From the NCBI GenBank assembly GCA_023807065.1, contig JAJJLU010004353.1:1-14427 (forward strand): 14,427 nt of DNA, given 5' to 3'. The position numbers were made by a program, and so were the translations under genes. The notes under the pieces are model-generated. The model was not told the origin of the DNA. It ran no database searches and was given only the letters and a program-made list of their open reading frames with translations. This stretch comes from Isotricha intestinalis (lineage: Eukaryota; Ciliophora; Litostomatea; Vestibuliferida; Isotrichidae). Of this stretch, positions 1 through 6,408 are shown in pieces (position 1 is the first letter of the stretch; each line of letters begins with the position of its first letter).

Positions 1-233
1 CATTTTAATTTAATAAAATAAGAAGATTCTTTAATATATTATAGAAGAAAATCAATTTTTCTAAAGGATTTAATTGACACAATTAAAATAAAATCATAAA
101 AAATAAAAGAAAAAGAAAAAAAAAACGAAAAAAAGTTAAATAGATAAAATATATTAGATTAACAAAATAAAATAATTAATTTTTTTCAATATTAATTAAA
201 GATATACTTCTATATATATAAAAAATAAAAAAA
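1..233. other. left-edge A/T-rich non-coding stretch
   Basis: Nearly pure A/T sequence with no supported gene. The last 25 bases contain a TATATATA run followed by an A-rich leader ending at the ATG of the next gene, a plausible core promoter and short leader. The first three bases read CAT, which would be an ATG on the minus strand for a gene running off the left edge; nothing inside the window can confirm that. Confidence 0.4.
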
Positions 234-668
234 ATGTCGAAAGATATTAATATTACCGGGGATAGTGAAATAAATGAATCCCCTCAAGGATTCAATAATG
301 ATGATTCATTTAATGAAAATGATTCTTTTAATTTTGAAAATGAATTTTCCTCTAAAGATGAACACTCAACAATTTTAGAGAACATTGAATTGCATTCAAA
401 AAAAAATTTTACTGATTGTAATATAAATAAAGAAGAAACAATTTCTTTATCTTTTTACGAAAAGGTTGAGAAAATTTATATTGGAAAAAAAACAAAAAAA
501 AAGAATAAAGATAATACTGATATTCAACATAAAATAAATCAAAATATGAAAGGAAAAACCAATTCTAAAAGCAAAGCAATTAATAAATTCAAAAATATTT
601 CTGATAATGGAACAACAAAAGAAACTTCCAATCAAAAAGATAAAATAGATATAAATGAAAATGATTGA
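234..668 (+). CDS. hypothetical low-complexity hydrophilic protein
   Basis: I do not recognise this 144-residue protein. The N-terminal third is acidic and rich in Ser, Asn, Asp and Phe, including a repeated D-S-F-N-E pattern near residues 24-34. A short, more ordered-looking segment (about residues 65-85, with FYEKVEKIYIGKK) follows. The C-terminal half is Lys/Asn/Ser-rich with a KKTKKKNK patch that could act as a nuclear localisation signal. There is no membrane segment or known domain. The start is the first ATG after a TATATATA run and an A-rich leader. It ends in TGA, but coding-like text continues in other frames to about position 805, so the true C-terminus may be longer, through an unseen splice or an indel. 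That it is a gene rests on length and codon pattern only. Confidence 0.55.
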   Translation: MSKDINITGDSEINESPQGFNNDDSFNENDSFNFENEFSSKDEHSTILENIELHSKKNFTDCNINKEETISLSFYEKVEKIYIGKKTKKKNKDNTDIQHKINQNMKGKTNSKSKAINKFKNISDNGTTKETSNQKDKIDINEND

Positions 669-805
669 TTTAAAGATATCAAAATATTTAAATCTTTTAA
701 GATATTCAACAAAATCTTTTGATCGATCAAGAAGAACAAATTATTTTGTTAAATACTCAAAATAAGGGACAATTTTTATTAATAAATAAAGATAAAAAAC
801 AATAA
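655..805 (+). other. coding-like segments past the stop of the first gene
   Basis: After the TGA at 666-668, one frame is open from ATG 655 to TAA 765 (it contains ISKYLNLLRYSTKSFDRSRR). Another is open from 701 to TAA 805 (it contains LLIDQEEQIILLNTQNKGQF). Both are less A/T-rich than the neighbouring spacer. They may be a lost C-terminus of the upstream gene, or chance open frames. No GT donor that would join them cleanly in frame near the stop is visible. Confidence 0.25.
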
Positions 806-828
806 ATAAAATAAAAACATTTAAAAAA

Positions 829-852
829 AAACCTATAAAAAAACCTATAAAA
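829..852 (+). promoter_or_regulatory. tandem TATA-box-like repeat upstream of STIMATE gene
   Basis: The 12-base unit AAACCTATAAAA occurs twice head to tail. Each copy contains TATAAA, about 50-70 bases before the ATG at 902. This is a normal distance for a TATA element with a short leader. The C bases stand out in an otherwise pure A/T spacer. The promoter role is inferred from position and sequence only. Confidence 0.3.
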
Positions 853-901
853 ATTAAATAAAAAAAAATTAAAAAACCCTAAAATAAAATAAAATAAAAA
901 A

Positions 902-1897
902 ATGCCTATTCGTCACCTTCAAAAAGACAAATGTGAATTATTTGGAATATTTGGATATATAGTACAAGCAATATTAGCAATAGCAGCATTTTTAACATTA
1001 ATAATTAAGCGTTGTTTAGAAAAAACAAAGCGTCCTTGGAAAGTATGGTGGTTTGATGTATCAAAACAAGCAATTGCAGCAATAATAATTCATATAATAA
1101 ATTTAATATTATCTTCTTGGTTAACTAATGAAGAAGATATTTCTGATGAATGCGTTTGGTATTTTATTACATTATTTTTAGATTGTACTTTAGGAGCTTT
1201 TCTATCATATATTTTAATGTGGGTTATTGATGGTATTGCTTTTGTTGGTAATTGGAAATATTTAAAAAGTGGATTATATTTTGAAGAATATGTTAAAGAT
1301 GGTAAAAGGAAATTTAGATTGATTAAAAAAATGTATTTTTCACAATTATTTGTATGGTTAATTGTTACAGTTATTAATAAATGTATTCTTTTGGCTTTTG
1401 TTAAAATTGCTAAAAAATTCTGGGAAAATTTTGGGAATTTTATTCTTACTCCATTTACTAATGGAAATATTAAATTGGTTGTTGTTATGATTATTTTTCC
1501 GGTGATTTTAAATGGATTATATTTTTGGGTTTCTGATAATATTCTCAAGTTTGATGTTGATGATGATGATAAGGATATGAAGAATTTCTATATAAATAAT
1601 AATTTGAATAAAACTAATATTAATGATGTTACTATTGATAATGGAAATGATAATGTTGATAATGTTGACAACGTTAACAATGACAATATTAATAATCATA
1701 TTAGTGATAATAATGGTAATATTAATGTTAATGAGAATAATTATAATAATAATAGCAATAATGAACATAATTTTGAGGATAGAAAAAATAATAATAATGA
1801 AAAAGGTTTTTTAAAAGATGATATTAATAAAATTGAAAATGAAAATATGATTGAAAATTCTAATGATATTCCTAATGATAATAATGGTAATTTTTAA
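902..1897 (+). CDS. STIMATE family multipass membrane protein
   Basis: This is a member of the STIMATE (TMEM110 / vacuolar membrane protein) family. In animals these are endoplasmic-reticulum proteins at ER-plasma membrane contacts that promote STIM1 activation and store-operated calcium entry. The 331-residue protein has hydrophobic segments near residues 15-36, 54-74, 86-116, 146-170 and 190-210. Family hallmarks are the RPWKVWWFDVSKQ block (44-56) with a following His (64) and Asn (67), a long third hydrophobic segment after C84-W86, and KLVVVMIIFP...N..YFWVSDN (191-213) matching the conserved last helix. After the last helix comes an acidic DVDDDDKD patch (218-225), then about 100 Asn-rich, presumably disordered residues. 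The basic tail of the animal protein is absent. The family call is strong. The calcium role is known only from animals, and no STIM homologue is in the window. Confidence 0.88.
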   Translation: MPIRHLQKDKCELFGIFGYIVQAILAIAAFLTLIIKRCLEKTKRPWKVWWFDVSKQAIAAIIIHIINLILSSWLTNEEDISDECVWYFITLFLDCTLGAFLSYILMWVIDGIAFVGNWKYLKSGLYFEEYVKDGKRKFRLIKKMYFSQLFVWLIVTVINKCILLAFVKIAKKFWENFGNFILTPFTNGNIKLVVVMIIFPVILNGLYFWVSDNILKFDVDDDDKDMKNFYINNNLNKTNINDVTIDNGNDNVDNVDNVNNDNINNHISDNNGNINVNENNYNNNSNNEHNFEDRKNNNNEKGFLKDDINKIENENMIENSNDIPNDNNGNF

Positions 1898-2076
1898 TTT
1901 AATGAAATAAAAAATTTTTTAACTTATTATATGAAATATATAAAATAAATTAATTTAATCCTAAAATTTGTCCTATAAATAAATCTTCAAGAAAAAATAT
2001 AATTTTAATTGATAAAACAAATAAAAAATAAAATATATAAATCCCAAATAAAATTAAATAAAATAAAAAAGAAAAA
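1898..2076. promoter_or_regulatory. spacer and putative promoter of the export-adaptor gene
   Basis: A/T-rich spacer between two co-directional genes. It holds CCTATAAATAAA near 1971-1982 and TATATAA near 2034-2040. Either could be the TATA element for the ATG at 2077, which is preceded by an A-rich leader. No other signal is seen. Confidence 0.25.
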
Positions 2077-2604
2077 ATGAGAGGACCAAATAGACAAATA
2101 TCAAATAGACGAAGAAACTTTAGAGGGAGAAATAGAAATAGACGAGATTTAAAAAGAAATAATAGATTTAGAAGAAATTATGGTAATAATAATAGAAATA
2201 ATAATAATAGAAGAAGAAATAACTTTAATAATAATAATAATAGAAGGCGCCTTCAATTTAGAAGAAGATTAGGAAGAAGAAGACAAGGAAAATTAACTAC
2301 TGAAAAATTAGATAATGACTTAGATAATTATTTTAAAAAAAATAAAGGTGAAAATTATAAAGATTATTTAGATAATGAATTAGAATCTTATAGAAAAGAT
2401 GGTGAAAAAAATTTAGAAAAATCTAAACTTGAAAATAATAATAATGATAATAATAATAATACAAATAATGCTAATATTAATAAAGAGAATAGTAATAATG
2501 TTGTTAAAGAAACTGTTAAGGTTGAACCTAAAGTAGAAGAAGAAAAAAAAGATGAAGAAGTTAAAAATGATAATAAAGGAAAAGGAAGAAAGAAAAAGAA
2601 ATAA
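2077..2604 (+). CDS. CHTOP/ALY-like mRNA-export adaptor, Arg/Asn-rich
   Basis: Probable nuclear RNA-binding protein that couples mRNA to export through the helicase UAP56/Sub2. Residues 1-71 are dominated by Arg and Asn (RRRNFRGRNRNRR and similar), resembling the Arg-rich RNA- and NXF1-binding part of CHTOP or ALYREF, but with Asn largely in place of Gly. Residues 73-106 contain two copies of the UAP56-binding motif of the FoP-duplication type: LTTEKLDNDLDNYF (73-86) and YLDNELESYR (97-106). Known CHTOP, ALY and Yra1 proteins carry the same LDxxLDxY core. The remainder is Asn-rich then acidic/Lys-rich, and it ends in GKGRKKKK, a likely nuclear localisation signal. No RRM is present, so the order (Arg-rich then paired motif) is closer to CHTOP than to ALY. 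The family call rests mainly on the paired motif. Confidence 0.7.
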   Translation: MRGPNRQISNRRRNFRGRNRNRRDLKRNNRFRRNYGNNNRNNNNRRRNNFNNNNNRRRLQFRRRLGRRRQGKLTTEKLDNDLDNYFKKNKGENYKDYLDNELESYRKDGEKNLEKSKLENNNNDNNNNTNNANINKENSNNVVKETVKVEPKVEEEKKDEEVKNDNKGKGRKKKK

Positions 2605-2744
2605 ATATTAAACTGATAAATTTTATTATTATTATTTTTTTAAATTTTAGAGTTTAAATATATTTTATTATTTTTCATATTTTTTAAAAATTTCTCTTTT
2701 ATTATAATAAAATATGATTTTATAAAAATTTAATTCAATTTTAT
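2605..2744. other. shared 3' spacer of a convergent gene pair
   Basis: 140 bases of A/T-rich sequence between the export-adaptor gene (+) and the quasi-RRM gene (-). Both 3' untranslated regions and polyadenylation sites must fit here, so the transcripts may overlap. In sequence this A/T-rich, AATAAA-like words are not diagnostic. Confidence 0.4.
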
Positions 2745-3680
2745 TTATGAATAAATTCCATTTCCTTTATTAACAACAACTAATAAATTTTCAACATATA
2801 ATTTTTTAACTCTCCCAACAAATTCAAAATTATTTAAATTAATAAATTCTTTAGCTTCATTACAATCATCTTCATTATAAAATTTAATAATTAAACTACC
2901 ATTTTCTTTCAAAATTTTTTCATCAAAAATTAAATTATTTTTAGTTAAATCAAACTCTTTTAAATAATTTAAAATATCATTTAATTTAACATCTAAAGGA
3001 AAACCTCTTAAATATAAACTTCTTTGAACATCAGAAGCAGAAATTTTTTCACTAATTATTTTCATCCATTTATTAAAAGCTTCTGAAGAAGCAAAATTTT
3101 CATATTCATCAAGAGAACTTTCATTTAAGTTTATTATTTGATTATTTAATATTCTTTCATTTTCTCTATTCAAAGCATCTAAACAATCATTTTCACTTTG
3201 AAAAGCAATAACTGCTTCATTTATATTATTTGTACTTCCTTTTAAAAATTTATTAAATTTAATTCCATTTTCTGCTAAAGTATAATTTTTAAAAAATTGC
3301 TTAATATCTTCTTCCTTTACATTCATTGGAAGTTTAGATAATTTTAAAAATATTTTTCTGATTTTATTTTCATGAGTGTAAACATTATTCTTTGAAAATT
3401 CTATACTTTTTTTACATGAAATAAAATCATTTTCATTTGTTTCAAATAATTCAATAATGTATTTTTCATTGAAATAATAAAAATTATATGTTGTTATTAT
3501 ATCTTTATAAGATGTTAAATGATATATTCTTATTATTACATCTCCTGTTTTTCTTCCAAAAATATCATATGATAATACTATATCATTTTCTGGAATTGAA
3601 TAATTATCAAGTAAATCAATTATATCTTGTTTTACTATATAATCTGGGAAATTCTTAAAACGAAGATATAATGGATTCAT
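2745..3680 (-). CDS. three quasi-RRM RNA-binding protein (hnRNP F/H-ESRP-like)
   Basis: A 311-residue protein made of three RNA-recognition-motif folds, about residues 3-82, 107-187 and 219-300. The third is clearest: RNP2-like LYLRGFP (221-227), then LNDILNYLKEFDL (232-244), then RNP1-like NGSLIIKFYNEDD followed by EAKEF. In the second, LKLSKLP is followed by NEAVIAFQSENDCLDAL. RNP1 lacks its usual aromatic residues and has the G/E-x-V/I-x-F pattern of quasi-RRMs. This is typical of hnRNP F/H, ESRP/Fusilli and RBM12, which bind G-rich RNA and act in splicing or RNA processing. The first domain is the most divergent. It lies tail to tail with the mRNA-export adaptor and is divergently transcribed from the next gene across 118 bases. 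The molecular role in this organism is inferred from the fold only. Confidence 0.78.
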   Translation of the reverse strand: MNPLYLRFKNFPDYIVKQDIIDLLDNYSIPENDIVLSYDIFGRKTGDVIIRIYHLTSYKDIITTYNFYYFNEKYIIELFETNENDFISCKKSIEFSKNNVYTHENKIRKIFLKLSKLPMNVKEEDIKQFFKNYTLAENGIKFNKFLKGSTNNINEAVIAFQSENDCLDALNRENERILNNQIINLNESSLDEYENFASSEAFNKWMKIISEKISASDVQRSLYLRGFPLDVKLNDILNYLKEFDLTKNNLIFDEKILKENGSLIIKFYNEDDCNEAKEFINLNNFEFVGRVKKLYVENLLVVVNKGNGIYS

Positions 3681-3798
3681 TTATTTTAAATTTTAATTAT
3701 TTTTACTTTTTAATATATTAATTTTTTAAAGGTATTATAATAATATTTAGAAAAATTAATTTCTTTATTATTTTATTATTTTATTTTTTTATTTTATA
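3681..3798. promoter_or_regulatory. short divergent promoter region
   Basis: 118 bases separate the divergently oriented ATGs of the quasi-RRM gene (-) and the Tyr/Asn-rich gene (+). Both promoters and leaders must lie here. The sequence is A/T-rich with T runs just before the plus-strand ATG, unusual here because most other leaders are A-rich. No specific factor site is recognised. Confidence 0.4.
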
Positions 3799-4638
3799 AT
3801 GTCTTTTAATTTAGAAACTGAAATTAGTTATCCAGAAAAAAAAAAATTAATAAATGTTTTAAGTAGAAATAGATATAATCATTATTTAAAAACTGAAATA
3901 GATAATTCAAGAGAAATAAATGGAAACACATTAAGTAATTTAGTACAAATGAATCTTCATTCAATTAAATTACCAAAAATTTTAAGTCAATCAACAATTC
4001 CAAAACAAAACAAAAAAATTATTCAATTAAAAAAAAGGATTTTAAAAAGAAATAATTCAAATGATTTTATTTTATTAACAGGACTTAATGAAAAAGGAAC
4101 TAGCACAGACGATTATTTAAATTATGACAATAATATTGATTATAATTATTACAACTATTATAACAATTATGTAAATAATTATATCAATTATAAAAATAAT
4201 GCTATTATGAATAGAAATAAAAATAATGAAGATATATATAGAATAAGTAAAAAAGATGATTTTAAAGTTTATTCTGTTTCAGATTTATTATTAAATCCTA
4301 ATGAAATTAAAAAAAGAAAATCAACTTCAAAGTCAAAATATAAAATAAAAGATTATACTCCAAATTATAATGATTTATATTTTCTAAATAAAATGGTAAT
4401 CAGAAAAAAACCAAAAAATATTGAAAAAGCTGAATTAAAAAGGTATAATCATTCTTTAGATTATTTGAAAAAAATGGCTCATTGTTATTTAGATTATCAA
4501 AATAAAAATAATTATATTGAAATTAGTAAATCTAAAAGGAATTTAAAGAATATTGAAAATCAAATTCATGGAAATTTTGATATTATGAGAGATAAAGTTG
4601 AATATAATCTAAATCAAAAAAATTATAACTTTGAGTAA
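3799..4638 (+). CDS. hypothetical basic protein with Tyr/Asn-rich tract
   Basis: A 279-residue protein with no domain I recognise. It is Lys/Asn/Tyr-rich and basic overall. A tract at about residues 108-135 is made almost only of Tyr, Asn and Asp (YNYYNYYNNYVNNY), a composition typical of prion-like, self-associating segments. The flanking parts look more ordered, especially about residues 190-245 (LYFLNKMVIRKK, LDYLKKMAHCYLDYQ). Residues 158-165, YSVSDLLL, resemble YRVSDLPL in the next gene's protein, which raises the possibility of a shared partner. There is no signal peptide or membrane segment. The start is the first ATG in frame after a T-rich spacer. Length and sustained codon pattern make it a real gene, but its function is unknown. 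Confidence 0.7.
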   Translation: MSFNLETEISYPEKKKLINVLSRNRYNHYLKTEIDNSREINGNTLSNLVQMNLHSIKLPKILSQSTIPKQNKKIIQLKKRILKRNNSNDFILLTGLNEKGTSTDDYLNYDNNIDYNYYNYYNNYVNNYINYKNNAIMNRNKNNEDIYRISKKDDFKVYSVSDLLLNPNEIKKRKSTSKSKYKIKDYTPNYNDLYFLNKMVIRKKPKNIEKAELKRYNHSLDYLKKMAHCYLDYQNKNNYIEISKSKRNLKNIENQIHGNFDIMRDKVEYNLNQKNYNFE

Positions 4639-4878
4639 TTAAATAGTAACACTTTTTATTTCCTTATTTATTCGTTAATTTTGTATTTAAATTTCTTTTT
4701 TTCAAATAAAACTTTGAATAAATAAAAATCATATAAAAACATTAAATTTCATAAATCAATGTTTAATCAGTCAGTTTTTATTTTTGTTTAAATTTTTAAG
4801 AGAATCTAATTAATCATTTTCATTATGAAAAATAATTTTTTATTATTTTATTTTTGTAAATAATTTAAATTTTAAAAT
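4639..4878. other. spacer with the SAM-gene promoter
   Basis: 240 bases, T-rich on the plus strand, with no open frame of note. It must contain the 3' end of the preceding gene and the promoter of the SAM-domain gene. I see no tRNA, repeat or other defined element. Confidence 0.35.
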
Positions 4879-6300
4879 ATGAAAATGTCAAATATTCAAA
4901 ATCAAAAAAATATAAATCTAAAAAACACTGAAAACTCAAATAATGATAAAAATATTTTTTCATTAAATGATTCTTTAGAAGAGGCAAATGAAGATGATAA
5001 TAATTTAGAATATACAAAAAGTAATGTAAGATCAGAATCAAAGTCTTATAGAGTAAGTGATTTACCTCTCATGGATAATTATGAAAATTTTAATATAAAG
5101 AATGATGCTCAGAATAATTTAATAGAAGAAGAGGAAAAAAAATCAATAAAAAATAATGATAATGAAAAAAATGAAATTGATGAAATGTATAAGCAAATAA
5201 TATTAAATAAAAGAATGAATATGACAAATAAATATAACACACATTATAATTCTCAAAGTAATAATAATTTAAATTCAGAAATTTTTACTTTTAATAATAA
5301 TAATAATAATGAAAGTATAAAAATCCCACAAAGAAGTATCACAATAATAAATAATCAATTTAATATAGAAAATGAAAATAAAAAAAATAATAATATAAAT
5401 ATAACAAATTTTCATAATTTTAATAACACAACATTTTCAACTCAAAGTCAAACAGGAAGTAGAAGTGGGAAAAAAAATAATAAAAATCTAAATTATAATA
5501 ATAAATTAATAAGTGAATTTATAATAAATGATTCTTTATCTCAAAGAAATAATTATATAGGAATAAGTGATATAAATGATAACACAGAAGAAAATAGAGA
5601 ATATTTAAAAAATTGGTTAAAAAATTTAGACTTATTTCAATATTATAATAATTTTATTGAAAATGATGTTTATGATATTCATAAATTAGTTCAATTAATG
5701 AAATCTTATGAAACTAAATTAAAATACGATGATATTGAAGGTTTATTAGGAATAAAAAAGCCAGGACATATATTTAGAATATTAATAAAATTAGAAATTG
5801 ATTCTGGATTAATTGATAGTAATATAGTTAAGTTTATGATTAAAAAAACTATAAAAGAAAATGAAAAAAATATTCAAATATCATTTAGTAATACTTATGA
5901 ATGTGGTTGTTTTAAAAAAAATAAAATTCCAATTCAAAAAAATGAATTACGAACTTTTTTAAAAAGAAAAAATTTAATGAAATTTTATCAAAATTTCTAT
6001 CATAATGGTTTTGAATTAATAGAATATATATTAATTCAAATGTATAGTTCTTTTCCAATTAATGATGATACATTAGAAAATTGTTTTCATATATATGATG
6101 AAAATGATAGAATTAAAGTTTTAAAAAGTATTGTTAATGAAATGAAAAAAATTAATACTTTTGTTAATACAAAAGAATATGTTAGTACTCCTGATAAAGA
6201 TAAAATTAAATATGAAAATGTTCAATTAGAAGATTCTGATAATGAGAACTTTAATGATAATTTAGATATTGAAAATTGTAATGCTTGTTGTATTTTTTGA
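4879..6300 (+). CDS. tandem SAM-domain protein with C-terminal CaaX box
   Basis: A 473-residue protein. The first 235 residues are Asn/Ser/Glu-rich and presumably disordered, with poly-Asn runs. A SAM domain follows at about 241-307 (YLKNWLKNLDLFQYYNNF, then LLGIKKPGHIFRILIKL, matching the SAM signature in which a 'G' loop before the last helix is followed by a His and aliphatics). A linker bears C342-x-C344. A second, more divergent SAM-like fold lies at about 356-425 (LRTFLKRKNLMKFYQNFYHNGF ends in ...IVNEMKKI). The tail is acidic and finishes C467-N-A-C470-C-I-F. CCIF fits a CaaX prenylation box, with C467 and C471 possible extra lipidation sites. SAM domains form oligomers or bind RNA or partners, so the protein is probably a membrane-tethered scaffold. 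Two in-frame ATGs (codons 1 and 3) are both possible starts. Confidence 0.78.
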   Translation: MKMSNIQNQKNINLKNTENSNNDKNIFSLNDSLEEANEDDNNLEYTKSNVRSESKSYRVSDLPLMDNYENFNIKNDAQNNLIEEEEKKSIKNNDNEKNEIDEMYKQIILNKRMNMTNKYNTHYNSQSNNNLNSEIFTFNNNNNNESIKIPQRSITIINNQFNIENENKKNNNINITNFHNFNNTTFSTQSQTGSRSGKKNNKNLNYNNKLISEFIINDSLSQRNNYIGISDINDNTEENREYLKNWLKNLDLFQYYNNFIENDVYDIHKLVQLMKSYETKLKYDDIEGLLGIKKPGHIFRILIKLEIDSGLIDSNIVKFMIKKTIKENEKNIQISFSNTYECGCFKKNKIPIQKNELRTFLKRKNLMKFYQNFYHNGFELIEYILIQMYSSFPINDDTLENCFHIYDENDRIKVLKSIVNEMKKINTFVNTKEYVSTPDKDKIKYENVQLEDSDNENFNDNLDIENCNACCIF

Positions 6301-6408
6301 AGATTATTTTTTTTTAATTTTTAAATAATTTATAAATTTTAATATAAAAAATTATAATTTTTTAAAAATATTATTTAATTAATTTATTAGAAACGTTATT
6401 TTAAATAA

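Noticed and set aside
1..3. Minus-strand ATG of a gene running off the left edge
   Set aside because: Only the three bases CAT are visible, and nothing within the window can support a gene.
875..890. AACCCTAAAATA as a telomere-like repeat
   Set aside because: It is a single CCCTAA-like word with no tandem repetition, so it is not a telomere.
1090..1548. 152-codon minus-strand open frame inside the STIMATE gene
   Set aside because: The plus strand here encodes the conserved STIMATE core. The minus frame is a by-product of few antisense stops in A/T-rich coding DNA and shows no domain.
1517..1814. Open frames rich in Ile/Met on both strands over the Asn-rich tail
   Set aside because: These are AAT-repeat translations in other frames (ATT, ATA, ATG codons) and have no independent support.
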